Below, piece after piece: positions 17,629 through 26,085 of a stretch of DNA of 64,000 nt; position 1 is the stretch's first letter; each line of letters begins with the position of its first letter. The notes beneath the pieces are model-generated. The model worked only from the letters and a program-made list of their open reading frames with translations, made no database searches and was not told the origin of the DNA. The DNA lies in contig JAHBVI010000014.1 in assembly GCA_019637635.1 (NCBI GenBank), forward strand, positions 1 to 64,000, read 5' to 3'. The DNA comes from Anaerolineae bacterium (GTDB lineage: Bacteria > Chloroflexota > Anaerolineae > Promineifilales > Promineifilaceae). The translations under genes were made by a program, and so were the position numbers.

Positions 17629-17729
17629 GGATGAAGAAATAAGCGGATAAATTTCCAGAGAGGAATCCGTTCATTTCTTTATCCGCTGTAGTCATGGCGA
17701 AAAACGAATGACACTAACGCATTCGTAAC

Positions 17730-17766
17730 AGGCGATTTATCGCCATCAAACGGCGATAAATCGCCT
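17730..17766. repeat. aggcgatttatcgcc inverted repeat
   Basis: AGGCGATTTATCGCC and GGCGATAAATCGCCT, complementary, 7 nt apart, 28 nt upstream of the thiamine-binding lipoprotein gene. Could form a leader hairpin. Confidence 0.7.
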
Positions 17767-17794
17767 ACTACAAACAGAAAGACAGGAGACAACT

Positions 17795-18898
17795 ATGAAA
17801 AAACTCAACCTCTTATTACTACTGACTATCTTCCTGGCGGCCTGTTCCGGCTCAGGAAGCGCGCCAACGACAACGGCCACTTTGACTCCGCTCAGCGCAG
17901 GCGTGCCCCCCACCGCCACCCCTGCCCGCACCCTCACCCTGATGAGCCACAGCAGTTTTGCCATCAGTGAAACCATCATGGAAACCTTCGAGGCCGAACA
18001 CAATGTCACCATTGAACTGCTGCCCGCCGGGGATACCGGCGCGGCGCTCAACCAGGCCATCCTCACCAAAGATGATCCCCTGGCCGACCTTTTTTTTGGT
18101 GTAGACAATACCTTCATGGGCCGCGCCCTGGCCGCCCACATCTTTGAGCCTTATCCATCCCCGCTGCTGGCCGAAATCCGGGACGAGCTGGAACTGGACG
18201 ATACGTACCATCTGCTGCCGGTGGATTACGGCGACGTCTGCCTCAACTACGACAAAGCCTGGTTTACCGCCCAGGGGCTGGAGCCGCCGCAAACGCTCAC
18301 CGACCTCACCGACCCGGCCTATCAAGGGCTGCTGGTGGCCGAAAATCCGGCCACTTCCAGTCCCGGTCTGGCCTTTCTGCTGGCCACCATTGCCCAATTT
18401 GGTGAAACGGGTGATTACACCTATCTCGACTATTGGGCCGATTTACGCGCCAATGGGGTGCTGATTACCAACGGCTGGGATGACGCTTACTATGGCTACT
18501 TCACCCGCTCCGGCGGCGAACGGCCGTTAGTCGTTTCCTACGCCAGCAGCCCCCCGGCCGAATTCATCTACGCCGACCCCCCCGTCAGCGAAGCGCCTAC
18601 CGCCAGTGTGGTCGGGGAGGGGGCTTGCTTCCGCCAGATTGAATTTGTGGGCATCCTCAAAGGTACGCAAAACCGCGACCTGGCCGAAGCCTTTGTGGAT
18701 TACATGCTCAGCCAACCCTTTCAGGAAGACATTCCGCTCAATATGTTTGTCTTCCCGGCCAATGTGAATGCGACCCTACCAGCCGCCTTTGTCGAGTGGG
18801 CACAAATTCCCGAACAGCCCGCCACCCTGCCCTCGGCGGACATTGATGCCAACCGCGACGCCTGGATTGAGGCGTGGACGGAGGTTGTTTTGAGGTAA
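17795..18898 (+). CDS. thiB: Thiamine-type ABC transporter substrate-binding lipoprotein
   Basis: 367 residues. A lipoprotein signal with lipobox FLAAC (Cys near 16) is followed by a Thr/Pro-rich spacer and a periplasmic-binding domain. LTLMSHSSFAISETIMETFE, DLFFGVDNTF, LLPVDYGDVCLNYDK and AENPATSSPGLAFL match the TbpA/ThiB family, which binds thiamine or its phosphates for uptake. The permease and ATPase genes are not in this window. CAGGAG precedes the ATG. The stop TAA lies at the edge of a repeat. Confidence 0.85.
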   Translation: MKKLNLLLLLTIFLAACSGSGSAPTTTATLTPLSAGVPPTATPARTLTLMSHSSFAISETIMETFEAEHNVTIELLPAGDTGAALNQAILTKDDPLADLFFGVDNTFMGRALAAHIFEPYPSPLLAEIRDELELDDTYHLLPVDYGDVCLNYDKAWFTAQGLEPPQTLTDLTDPAYQGLLVAENPATSSPGLAFLLATIAQFGETGDYTYLDYWADLRANGVLITNGWDDAYYGYFTRSGGERPLVVSYASSPPAEFIYADPPVSEAPTASVVGEGACFRQIEFVGILKGTQNRDLAEAFVDYMLSQPFQEDIPLNMFVFPANVNATLPAAFVEWAQIPEQPATLPSADIDANRDAWIEAWTEVVLR

Positions 18899-18972
18899 TC
18901 GGTTGTCGTGATGCGTGAACCGTGATGCGTGACCAGAAAAATCTCACGTATCACGTATCACGTATCACGCAA
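18895..18972. repeat. cgtgatg/catcacg inverted array
   Basis: CGTGATGCGTGAAC units, then TCACGTATCACGTATCACG complements around an accagaaaaat loop. Supplies the end of thiB. Confidence 0.8.
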
Positions 18973-18989
18973 AATCTCACATGAACATT

Positions 18990-19018
18990 CACCGATTACC
19001 GTTTACCAATTACGGATA
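18990..19018. repeat. attaccg short array
   Basis: ACCGATTACCGTTTACCAATTACGG. Between this and 19141 lies about 120 nt with no gene or clear signal. Confidence 0.6.
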
Positions 19019-19141
19019 ACTGGTAAAATTCCCCTGCCGGTGGCGGAAAAGGTTCTTGCCTGAGGACTGAATACCCGGCTAAACAAAACCGCGGCAAACA
19101 CAGGCCATACCGCGATACGCGAACAATTGAGAATGAAGTGG

Positions 19142-19243
19142 CACGTTGCAAGTAGCAAGTGGCAGGTCTTTACCTGCAACTTGCAACCTGCAACTTGCAA
19201 CCTGCAACTTGCAACCTGCAACTTGCAACCTGCAACTTGCAAC
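19142..19243. repeat. ttgcaac/gttgcaa array upstream of queF
   Basis: A short left arm (GTTGCAAGTAGCAAGTGGCAGG) faces a long right arm of at least eight alternating TTGCAAC/CTGCAAC heptamers. It ends 4 nt before the AAGGAG of queF, so it lies in the mRNA leader. Confidence 0.85.
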
Positions 19244-19260
19244 AAACAAGGAGAGTGATG

Positions 19261-19641
19261 ATGGAATACGACTTTACTAAATTGGGCCGGCCGATGAACG
19301 AACCCAGTAAGGAGCTAGACCGGTTTCCGGCGCCGGCGCATGTGACGCTGGTGCGTTTTACGTCGGATGAGCTGACCAGCTTTTGCCCGGTGACGGCGCA
19401 GCCCGACTTTAACACGGTGGAAATTGAGTACGCGCCCGATCAATGGTGTGTGGAGAGCAAGAGCCTGAAACTGTACCTGTGGACGTTCCGCGATGAGCCG
19501 ATTTTTGGCGAAACGCTGGCGGCCACTATTGCCCAGGATTTGTTTGACCAGCTACAGCCGCACTTTTGCCGGGTGACGCTGCATCAGAATATCCGGGGTG
19601 GGTTGCAGATGACGGCCGTTGCGGAAGTGCGTAACTCGTGA
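19261..19641 (+). CDS. queF: PreQ0 reductase (NADPH-dependent 7-cyano-7-deazaguanine reductase)
   Basis: 126 residues, the short YkvM-type QueF. The nucleophilic Cys is in TSFCPVTAQPDF, and the substrate-binding Glu is in CVESKSLKLYLWTFRDE, the QueF motif. Reduces preQ0 nitrile to preQ1 amine for queuosine tRNA modification. ATG 19261 was chosen because AAGGAG lies 7 nt upstream; ATG 19258 is also possible. First gene of queF-queC-queD-queE. The end R-N-S-stop reads into a cgtgatg repeat. Confidence 0.95.
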   Translation: MEYDFTKLGRPMNEPSKELDRFPAPAHVTLVRFTSDELTSFCPVTAQPDFNTVEIEYAPDQWCVESKSLKLYLWTFRDEPIFGETLAATIAQDLFDQLQPHFCRVTLHQNIRGGLQMTAVAEVRNS

Positions 19642-19685
19642 TGCGTGATGCGTGACAAGAATCTCACGCATCACGCATCACGCAT
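19634..19685. repeat. cgtgatg/catcacg inverted array between queF and queC
   Basis: CGTGATGCGTGATGCGTGA, loop caagaat, CTCACGCATCACGCATCACG. Supplies the queF stop. Confidence 0.85.
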
Positions 19686-19698
19686 TATGGAGGACACC

Positions 19699-20376
19699 AT
19701 GGTAGATTCAGTAGTCATTGTCAGCGGCGGCATGGACAGCGTGACGCTGCTGCATTATCTGGTGAAACAAGAGCGGCGCAACCCGGCGGTGATTACCTTT
19801 ATTTATGGGCAGAAGCACCAGAAAGAGGTGGCGCTGGCTCAGGCGCAGGCCAAATTGGCGGGGTGCGGGCAACATCTGGTGCTGGATTTGGCGTTGTTAC
19901 GGCCGTTATTTGCCCATTCCGCGCTGGTGGATACCGGCACGGCCGTGCCCCTGATGCAAGACGTGCAGGGCGACCCGCAGCCCGCCACCTACGTGCCCAA
20001 TCGCAACATGATCTTCCTGGCGCTGGCCGCCGCCTACGCCGAAACCAATGGCGTGGGCGACATTTTCTACGGCGCGCAGCGGCATGACATGTACGGTTAT
20101 TGGGACACCACCCCCCAATTTCTGGCGGCGCTGAATGAGGTGTATGGGCTGAATCGCAAGACGGCCGTACACATCCACGCCCCCTTTGTGCAGCACAGCA
20201 AAGCGGATATTTTGCGCCTGGGTTTTGAATTGGGCGTGGATTACGGCCAGACCTGGTCTTGTTACGAAGGGCAGGCATTGGCCTGCGGCCGCTGCCCCAC
20301 CTGCGCCGAACGGTTGCAGGCGTTTGCGGAAGTGGGGGTGGCGGATCCGATTGCTTACGTGAGCCGTGATGCGTGA
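19699..20376 (+). CDS. queC: 7-cyano-7-deazaguanine synthase
   Basis: 225 residues. The PP-loop ATPase motif VIVSGGMDSVTLL lies at the N-terminus, and a zinc-binding Cys cluster (WSCYEGQALACGRCPTCAER) at the C-terminus. Converts 7-carboxy-7-deazaguanine to preQ0 using ATP and ammonia. ATG 19699 follows GGAGG; the open frame extends upstream through repeat DNA and should not be used. The C-terminal R-D-A-stop is encoded by a repeat. Confidence 0.95.
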   Translation: MVDSVVIVSGGMDSVTLLHYLVKQERRNPAVITFIYGQKHQKEVALAQAQAKLAGCGQHLVLDLALLRPLFAHSALVDTGTAVPLMQDVQGDPQPATYVPNRNMIFLALAAAYAETNGVGDIFYGAQRHDMYGYWDTTPQFLAALNEVYGLNRKTAVHIHAPFVQHSKADILRLGFELGVDYGQTWSCYEGQALACGRCPTCAERLQAFAEVGVADPIAYVSRDA

Positions 20377-20418
20377 TACGTGATGCGTGAGATCGCTCTG
20401 GTCACGTATCACGCATCA
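20360..20418. repeat. cgtgatg/catcacg inverted array between queC and queD
   Basis: CGTGATGCGTGATACGTGATG and GTCACGTATCACGCATCA arms. Supplies the queC stop. Confidence 0.85.
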
Positions 20419-20447
20419 TTCCGTATCGGTATCTCAAGAACAACCCT

Positions 20448-20801
20448 ATGTACACAATTAGCAAACAATTTCACTTTTCCGCCAGCCACCAGCTAGAGGG
20501 CCTGCCGCCGGAGCACCAGTGTGCCCGGCTGCATGGGCATAATTATGAGGTCGAATTGATCTTGCAGTCGGAGACGCTGGATGAGTATGGTTTTGTGGTG
20601 GATTATCTGGCGCTGAAGCCGTTTAAGACCTACCTGGACGAGACGCTGGATCATCGCCATTTGAACGACGTGCTGCCCTTTCCCACTACCGCCGAAAATC
20701 TGGCGCGCCATTTGTATGAATGGGCTAAAGAGCAATGGCCGCAGGTCACGGCCGTGCGCGTTAGCGAAACGCCCCGCACCTGGGCGGAGTACCGGCCATG
20801 A
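20448..20801 (+). CDS. queD: 6-carboxytetrahydropterin synthase
   Basis: 117 residues of the 6-pyruvoyl-tetrahydropterin synthase fold. Zinc ligands are visible as FSASHQL and RLHGHNYEVEL, with the catalytic Cys in HQCARLHGH and Asp-His in LDHRHLND. Converts dihydroneopterin triphosphate to 6-carboxytetrahydropterin. The stop overlaps the queE start by 4 nt (ATGA), indicating coupling. Confidence 0.94.
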   Translation: MYTISKQFHFSASHQLEGLPPEHQCARLHGHNYEVELILQSETLDEYGFVVDYLALKPFKTYLDETLDHRHLNDVLPFPTTAENLARHLYEWAKEQWPQVTAVRVSETPRTWAEYRP

Positions 20802-21472
20802 GCGACCTGCTGTATCCGGTGAATGACCTGTACACCTGCGTGCAGGGCGAGGGAGTGCAGACGGGCGTGGCCATGGTGTTGCTGCGGCTGCATGGCTGCG
20901 CCGTCGGCTGCCCCTGGTGCGATACTAAAGAGACCTGGGAGTTTGTCCCGGAAAACCAGGTGGATACCCTGGCGGCGGCGTTGGGGGCCAATCCGCGTTA
21001 CGTTTATCTGTCGGCAACGGCCGTTGCCGAACACATCCGGTCTCACCATCCGGGGCCAAAATGGGTGTTGGTGACGGGGGGAGAACCGGCGCAATATGCG
21101 TTACGGCCGTTGGTCGCCGCCATTCACAACATTGGCCTGAAAGCGGCCATTGAAACCAGTGGCACGGAAGTGGGGCACGTGGAGGCCGGGTTTGACTGGG
21201 TGTGTGTCTCGCCCAAGCTGCATATGCCCGGCGGCAAGGCCGTGCAACCGGCGGCGCTGGCGGTTGCCGACGAAATCAAACACGTGGTCGGCCGTCAGCA
21301 GGATATTGATGAATTGGATGAATTGTTAACGCTTCCCCTCAAACCCGATGTCCACATTTGCCTGCAACCGGTCAGCGTCAGCGCCAAAGCCACCGCCCTT
21401 TGCCTGGAAGTGGTGCAGCAGCGCGGCTGGCGGCTGAGTGTGCAGATGCACAAATATATTGGGGTGAAATGA
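20798..21472 (+). CDS. queE: 7-carboxy-7-deazaguanine synthase (radical SAM)
   Basis: 224 residues. Radical SAM cluster motif CAVGCPWC (CX3CX2C) in LHGCAVGCPWCDTKETW, N-terminal TCVQGEGVQTG, and SAM-binding VTGGEPAQY. Forms the deazaguanine ring from carboxytetrahydropterin. Last gene of the preQ1 operon. GTP cyclohydrolase (folE) is not in the window. Confidence 0.94.
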   Translation: MSDLLYPVNDLYTCVQGEGVQTGVAMVLLRLHGCAVGCPWCDTKETWEFVPENQVDTLAAALGANPRYVYLSATAVAEHIRSHHPGPKWVLVTGGEPAQYALRPLVAAIHNIGLKAAIETSGTEVGHVEAGFDWVCVSPKLHMPGGKAVQPAALAVADEIKHVVGRQQDIDELDELLTLPLKPDVHICLQPVSVSAKATALCLEVVQQRGWRLSVQMHKYIGVK

Positions 21473-21473
21473 G

Positions 21474-21519
21474 TGGGTGGCAGGTGGCAAGTTGCAAGTT
21501 GCAGGTAGCAGGTGGCAGG
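21474..21519. repeat. ggtggca/gttgcaa array, left arm
   Basis: GTGGCAGGTGGCAAGTTGCAAGTTGCAGG units. The complementary arm CACTTGCCACTTGCCACC is 160 nt away at 21668-21703, so the family B repeat copy lies between the two arms. Confidence 0.7.
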
Positions 21520-21540
21520 GCAATCGCATATTCTTTAAAT

Positions 21541-21656
21541 GCGGCAGATAAATCTGCACCAACAGAGGGTAAAGTCGGCCTTCGCCGACTGGAACCCAGC
21601 CCACGAAGGTGGGCTTTGCCCTCTGTAGCCGCGATTTTAATCGCCGGGATTTGAGG
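21541..21656. repeat. Palindromic repeat, family B copy 2
   Basis: Nested inverted blocks: GCGGCAGATAAATCTGC, CAACAGAGGGTAAAGTCGGC, CCTTCGCCGACTGG, CCACGAAGGTGGG, CTTTGCCCTCTGTAGC, CGCGATTTTAATCGCCGGG. ACAGAGGG pairs with CCCTCTGT. Confidence 0.75.
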
Positions 21657-21667
21657 ATACGATTGTC

Positions 21668-21703
21668 CTATGGCTAGTGGCAGGTCACTTGCCACTTGCC
21701 ACC
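21668..21703. repeat. cttgcca array, right arm
   Basis: GGCAGGTCACTTGCCACTTGCC; complement of the units at 21474-21519. Lies just before the oxidase start. Confidence 0.7.
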
Positions 21704-21717
21704 CTTTTCAAAGGCGT

Positions 21718-22707
21718 ATGAGCAATCAAAATGTCTTAGTCATTGGTTGCGGCGTCTCCGGGTTGTCGTGTGGCATCCGGTTGTTGCAGCGGGGGTGGCG
21801 GGTGCGGCTGGTGGCGCGGGAGCTGCCGCCGCAGACCACCTCGAATGTGGCCGCCGCTATCTGGTATCCGTACCGCGCTTACCCGGAAGAGCGGGTGTTG
21901 GCCTGGAGTGCGGCATCCTTTCAAGAGTTTTTGCGGCTCACGGCCGTACCCGCTGCCGGTATTTCCCTGACCACCCTGATGGAACCGTACCAATGGCCGG
22001 TGGCCGACCCCTGGTGGTTGTCGGCCGTACCCCATTTCCGCCGCGCCGCCGCCGCCGAACTGCCACCCGGTTATGTGGATGGTTACGTGGCCGAAGTGCC
22101 GCTCATCGAAACGCCGATCTACATGCAATACCTGATGCAGCAGTTTCAGGCATTGGGCGGGGTGATTGAGCAGCGGGAGGTGGCTGACCTGACGGCCGTG
22201 TCCGACCAATACCCCCTGATCATCAACTGCGCCGGGCTGGGGGCGCGGAAACTGGTGGATGACGCCACGCTCTACCCCATTCGCGGCCAGATTATGCGGG
22301 TCACGGCCGTGACCGGTTTGCGCGCCTGGATTGACGAACACAGTGACCGCGGGCAGACCCGCGGGCAGACCCGGGGGTTGACCTACATCATTCCCCGGCA
22401 GGATGGCGTCATTTTGGGCGGCACGGCCCAGGAGGGGGATTGGAATTTGGCGGTGGATGGGGAGACGGCCGTCCACATTCGCCAAAACTGCTTGCAATTA
22501 GAACCCCGCTTGCAAGATGCCGAAATTTTGGAGCAACGTGTGGGGCTGCGCCCCGGCCGGCCAGAAGTGCGCCTGGAAGCAGAGACGCTGACCTCCACCT
22601 GCACCGTCATCCACAACTACGGGCACGGCGGCGCGGGCTTCACCCTCTCCTGGGGCTGTGCGGCTGAGGTGGTGATGTTGGCGGAGGCGGTGGCCGGTAA
22701 TTGGTAA
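21718..22707 (+). CDS. D-amino-acid oxidase-family FAD enzyme
   Basis: 329 residues. FAD-binding VLVIGCGVSGLSCGIRLLQRGW at the N-terminus, TSNVAAAIWYPYRAYPEERV typical of D-amino-acid/D-aspartate oxidases, IINCAGLGAR, and a C-terminal NYGHGGAGFTLSWGCA FAD signature. Oxidatively deaminates D-amino acids to keto acids, ammonia and peroxide; the substrate is unresolved. A small in-frame 12-nt duplication encodes RGQT twice (22348-22371). The end G-N-W-stop is encoded by a repeat. The start follows AAAGGCGT, a weak site. Confidence 0.87.
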   Translation: MSNQNVLVIGCGVSGLSCGIRLLQRGWRVRLVARELPPQTTSNVAAAIWYPYRAYPEERVLAWSAASFQEFLRLTAVPAAGISLTTLMEPYQWPVADPWWLSAVPHFRRAAAAELPPGYVDGYVAEVPLIETPIYMQYLMQQFQALGGVIEQREVADLTAVSDQYPLIINCAGLGARKLVDDATLYPIRGQIMRVTAVTGLRAWIDEHSDRGQTRGQTRGLTYIIPRQDGVILGGTAQEGDWNLAVDGETAVHIRQNCLQLEPRLQDAEILEQRVGLRPGRPEVRLEAETLTSTCTVIHNYGHGGAGFTLSWGCAAEVVMLAEAVAGNW

Positions 22708-22738
22708 TCGGTGATCGGTGATCGGTAATCGGTTATTG
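22694..22738. repeat. ggtaatcggtgatc direct array
   Basis: Six GGTAATY/GGTGATC heptamers begin in the oxidase stop region (TAA at 22705-22707). Confidence 0.8.
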
Positions 22739-22767
22739 CTCGTTCCCACGCTCTGCGTGGAACGAGC
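22738..22767. repeat. gctcgttcccacgc inverted repeat
   Basis: GCTCGTTCCCACGC and GCGTGGAACGAGC arms around TCT; resembles a palindrome common in many bacterial genomes. Confidence 0.7.
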
Positions 22768-22777
22768 TTGACACGCA

Positions 22778-22834
22778 GACCTGACAGGTTTTCTCCTGTA
22801 ACTCAAAGAACGATTCAAAAAACCTGTCAGGTCT
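22778..22834. repeat. gacctgacaggtttt inverted repeat, copy 1
   Basis: GACCTGACAGGTTTT and AAAACCTGTCAGGTC arms with a 26-nt loop. A second copy with a short loop lies at 39498-39532. Confidence 0.75.
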
Positions 22835-22875
22835 TTTGCCTTTTGCGTAAGTCCTGTCTCATTTTGAGACGATAT

Positions 22876-23025
22876 GTAGGGGCGGGACAGGCGGGCGATA
22901 CCTTTGCCATAAAGAATGATTTCTTTCCCGCCTGTCTTGCCCCTTTTTGGCCGCCCTGGGTGAGACGGCGCGGAGACCAGGCCATCCGTTTTGTCCAGAT
23001 GGCGCCCGCGCCGTCCCACCCCTAC
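22876..23025. repeat. gtaggggcgggacaggcggg repeat, left copy flanking hsdMS
   Basis: About 150 bp with complementary ends: GTAGGGGCGGGACAGGCGGG at the left and GTCCCACCCCTAC at the right. Inner blocks are TTCCCGCCTGTCTTGCCCC and CCCTGGGTGAGACGGCGCGG. A diverged copy of the same order lies after hsdS (26082-26245). Confidence 0.75.
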
Positions 23026-23132
23026 AACCATTTGATTTCAAATTTAGCCCGTTTGCCTCCCGCCCCCTTTTTCCCTATCATTGGCGCACAACCCATCTCT
23101 CTAAAAGCAAACCATGAACGAGGCACGCCCCT

Positions 23133-24782
23133 ATGAACAACCACAAAGAAAGCGAACGCGCCGAACTGCACAAAACCATCTGGCGCATCGCCAACGACCT
23201 GCGCGGCAGTGTGGACGGTTGGGACTTCAAAAGCTACGTGCTGGGCATGTTGTTCTACCGCTTCATCTCCGAAAACCTGGCCCACTACCTCAACGCCCAG
23301 GAGCGGCAGGCGGGATACCCCGACTTTGATTATGCGGCGCTGAGCGATGAACAGGCCGAATACGGCCGTGCCACCACCGTGCAGGAAAAAGGGTTCTACA
23401 TCCTGCCCTCTGACCTCTTTGCCAATGTGCGGGCGCGGGCGCGGCACGACCCCAATCTGAACGAAACCCTGGCCCGCGTCTTCAAGGAGATTGAAGGCTC
23501 GGCTGTCGGTCAGGCCAGCGAAGACGACTTCAAAGGGCTGTTCGATGACCTGGACGTCAATTCCAACAAACTCGGCCCGACGGTGGCCCGGCGCAACGAA
23601 AAGCTGGTGAAACTGCTGGACGCTATCGGCGACCTGCCCCTTTCCAACGGTCATGGCGGCTTCGCCGGCAACGGTGGCTTCGCCGGGAACGGTGGCTTCG
23701 CCGGGAACGGTGGCTTCGCCGGGAACGGTGGCTTCGCCGGGAATACCATTGACCTGTTCGGCGATGCTTACGAATACCTGATGCAGATGTACGCCTCCAC
23801 CGCCGGTAAGTCGGGCGGCGAGTATTACACCCCGCAAGAGGTTTCCGAACTGCTCACCCGCCTGGCGGTGGTGGGCAAAACAGAGGTCAACAAGGTGTAT
23901 GACCCCGCCTGCGGCTCCGGCTCGCTGCTGCTCAACTTTGCCAAAGTGCTGGGGCAGGAGAACGTGCGGCGCGGCTTTTTTGGGCAGGAGATTAACCTGA
24001 CCACCTACAACCTGTGCCGCATCAATATGTTTTTGCATGATGTCAACTATGAAAAGTTTGACATCGCTCACGGCGACACGCTGACCGACCCGCGCCACTG
24101 GGACGATGAACCGTTTGAGGCCATCGTCTCCAATCCGCCCTACTCCATCCGATGGGCGGGCGACGCCAACCCGCTGCTGATCAACGACCCGCGTTTTGCC
24201 CCGGCGGGGGTGCTGGCCCCCAAGAGTAAGGCGGATCTGGCCTTTACCATGCACATTCTCAGCTGGCTGGCGGTGGACGGCACGGCCGCTATCGTTGAAT
24301 TTCCCGGCGTGTTGTATCGCGGCGGCGCGGAGCAGAAAATCCGCCAATACCTGATTGATAACAACTTCGTAGAGGCGGTGATTCAACTGCCGCCCGACCT
24401 CTTTTTTGGCACGACCATCGCCACCTGCATCATCGTCCTGAAGAAGTCCAAGCGGGACAATACCACCCTGTTTATTGACGCTTCGGCCGAATTTGCCCGC
24501 AGTGGCAACAAAAACAAGCTGCTGCCCGAACACCGGCAAAAAATCCTCGACGCCTACACGGCGCGGGCCGACGCGCCCCACTTTGCCCGGCTGGTGGCTA
24601 ACAGTGAGATTGCCGCCAATGGCTACAATATTGCCGTTTCTTCTTATGTGGAACAGGAGGACACGCGGGAGGTGGTGGATATTCGGGTGCTGAATGCGGA
24701 GATTGCCCGGATGGTGGCCCGGCAGGCGGAACTGCGGACGCAGATTGAGGCGATTGTGGCGGAATTGGAGGGGGAGGGATGA
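23133..24782 (+). CDS. hsdM: Type I restriction-modification DNA methyltransferase subunit
   Basis: 549 residues. The N-terminal helical domain ([28 protein letters not shown]) is followed by the N6-adenine methylase with SAM motif [14 protein letters not shown] and catalytic SNPPYSIRW. Two copies plus HsdS form the modification enzyme. Odd feature: five perfect GGFAGN hexapeptides (residues 175-204, 23655-23744) sit between the N-terminal domain and [12 protein letters not shown], where relatives are expected to have a short loop. ATG 23133 was chosen; upstream is repeat DNA. Confidence 0.95.
   Translation: MNNHKESERAELHKTIWRIANDLRGSVDGWDFKSYVLGMLFYRFISENLAHYLNAQERQAGYPDFDYAALSDEQAEYGRATTVQEKGFYILPSDLFANVRARARHDPNLNETLARVFKEIEGSAVGQASEDDFKGLFDDLDVNSNKLGPTVARRNEKLVKLLDAIGDLPLSNGHGGFAGNGGFAGNGGFAGNGGFAGNGGFAGNTIDLFGDAYEYLMQMYASTAGKSGGEYYTPQEVSELLTRLAVVGKTEVNKVYDPACGSGSLLLNFAKVLGQENVRRGFFGQEINLTTYNLCRINMFLHDVNYEKFDIAHGDTLTDPRHWDDEPFEAIVSNPPYSIRWAGDANPLLINDPRFAPAGVLAPKSKADLAFTMHILSWLAVDGTAAIVEFPGVLYRGGAEQKIRQYLIDNNFVEAVIQLPPDLFFGTTIATCIIVLKKSKRDNTTLFIDASAEFARSGNKNKLLPEHRQKILDAYTARADAPHFARLVANSEIAANGYNIAVSSYVEQEDTREVVDIRVLNAEIARMVARQAELRTQIEAIVAELEGEG
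23655..23744 (+). repeat. 18-nt in-frame tandem repeat in hsdM
   Basis: Five copies of an 18-nt unit (ggyttcgccggvaacggt register) encode GGFAGN five times. The copies are nearly identical at DNA level, so the array is recent and could vary in number by slippage without shifting frame. Confidence 0.92.
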
Positions 24783-24893
24783 AAGGCTCACACGAAGGCA
24801 AAAGCTCACGCGAAGGCGCGAGGGCGCGAAGGGGGAAAAGGCGCGGCTCTTTTCTTCACGTCTTCGCGCCTTCGCGTGCCCCAGAAACCGGAG
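24783..24893. repeat. cgaaggcgcga / tcgcgccttcg inverted repeat between hsdM and hsdS
   Basis: CACGAAGGCAAAAGCTCACG and CGAAGGCGCGAGGGCGCG units are followed by TCACGTCTTCGCGCCTTCGCG. Forms a large hairpin in the 118-nt hsdM-hsdS gap. Confidence 0.7.
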
Positions 24894-24900
24894 AAATGCC

Positions 24901-26085
24901 ATGAGCCGGATTGAGGAATTGATTGCCGAATTGTGCCCAGAGGGGGTGGAGTTTAAGGCCATTGGGGATATTGGTGAACTGGTACGTGGTAACGGGATGC
25001 CAAAATCTGATTTTGTTGAATCAGGGGTCGGTTGTATCCATTACGGGCAGATTTACACCTATTACGGTATCTGGACGAAGAAAACAATTTCGTTTATATC
25101 AACTGAGAAGGCGGAAAAGTTGGCAAAGGTTAATCCGGGCGATCTGGTCATCACAAACACCAGCGAAAATATCGAAGATGTATGCAGAGCAGTTGCATGG
25201 ATTGGAGACATGCAGATTGTTACAGGCGGTCATGCTACGGTACTAAAGCACAACCAAGACCCGAAATATCTGTCTTACTACCTGCGAACACCGCACTTCT
25301 TTACTGAGAAAAGGAAGCACGCGACAGGCACGAAGGTAATTGATGTCTCGGCAAAAAGCCTTGCCAAAATCCGTGTACCTGTGCCGCCGTTGGAGGTGCA
25401 GCGGGAGATTGTGCGGGTGTTGGATGCCTTCACCGCGCTGGAGGCGGAGCTGGAGGCGGAGCTGGAGGCGGAGCTGGAGGCGCGGCGACGGCAGTATGCC
25501 TACTACCGCGACCGCTTGCTGGCTTTTAACGGCCGTGCCGACATCCGCTGGGCCACCCTCGGGGAGGTTGCAGTCAATCTTGATTCGCAGCGCCGACCTG
25601 TCACGAAATCAGCGCGTGAAGCTGGAGAATTTCCGTACTATGGTGCCTCAGGCGTTGTTGACTATGTGAGCGACTACATATTTGATGGCGATTACTTATT
25701 GGTTTCCGAAGATGGTGCTAATTTGCTTGCTCGCACCACTCCCATAGCGTTCTCTATTTCAGGCAAGACTTGGGTTAACAACCATGCTCATGTTTTGCAG
25801 TTCAATAGCTACGAAGAACGACGGTTTGTTGAAATCTATTTAAATTCTATTGACTTGAGTCCGTATGTGAGCGGTGCAGCACAACCGAAGTTGAATCAAG
25901 CTAACCTGAACAGGATTCCGATCCCTACTCCGCCCCTCGAAGAACAAGCCCGCATCGTCGCCATCCTGGATAAGTTCGACGCCCTGGTCAACGACCTCAC
26001 CAGTGGACTACCGGCCGAAATAAACGGCCGTCGCCAACAATACGCCCATTACCGCGACCGCCTGCTCACCTTTGCAGAACGGTAG
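24901..26085 (+). CDS. hsdS: Type I restriction-modification specificity subunit
   Basis: 394 residues with two target recognition domains and two conserved helical spacers. TRD1 is about residues 18-155, the first spacer about 160-210 (PPLEVQREIVRVLDAFTALEAELEAE), TRD2 about 215-345, and the second spacer about 346-394 (PPLEEQARIVAILDKFDALV). The first spacer holds tandem EAEL repeats. ATG 24901 matches the MSRIEELIAELCPEGVEF start typical of HsdS. TRD coding DNA is visibly more AT-rich than the spacers. The stop TAG is the first bases of a flanking palindromic repeat. Confidence 0.94.
   Translation: MSRIEELIAELCPEGVEFKAIGDIGELVRGNGMPKSDFVESGVGCIHYGQIYTYYGIWTKKTISFISTEKAEKLAKVNPGDLVITNTSENIEDVCRAVAWIGDMQIVTGGHATVLKHNQDPKYLSYYLRTPHFFTEKRKHATGTKVIDVSAKSLAKIRVPVPPLEVQREIVRVLDAFTALEAELEAELEAELEARRRQYAYYRDRLLAFNGRADIRWATLGEVAVNLDSQRRPVTKSAREAGEFPYYGASGVVDYVSDYIFDGDYLLVSEDGANLLARTTPIAFSISGKTWVNNHAHVLQFNSYEERRFVEIYLNSIDLSPYVSGAAQPKLNQANLNRIPIPTPPLEEQARIVAILDKFDALVNDLTSGLPAEINGRRQQYAHYRDRLLTFAER
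25441..25476 (+). repeat. 12-nt in-frame tandem repeat in hsdS central spacer
   Basis: Three perfect copies of GAGGCGGAGCTG encode EAEL three times, with a partial fourth (GAGGCG) following. It sits at the same structural place as the TAEL repeats of EcoR124-type HsdS, whose copy number sets the spacing between half-sites. Confidence 0.93.

Noticed and set aside
19142..19243. CRISPR-like repeat cluster
   Set aside because: Units are 7 nt with no unique spacers; it is a tandem array with an inverted arm, like the other intergenic arrays.
19021..19260. PreQ1 riboswitch before the queF operon
   Set aside because: Expected from pathway context, but no preQ1-I loop plus A-rich tail or other known class is recognisable; the leader is dominated by the ttgcaac array.
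23022..24962. A 646-codon open frame antisense to hsdM
   Set aside because: It mirrors the strongly supported methylase on the other strand, has low-complexity translation and no ribosome binding site; long antisense frames are common in GC-rich coding DNA.
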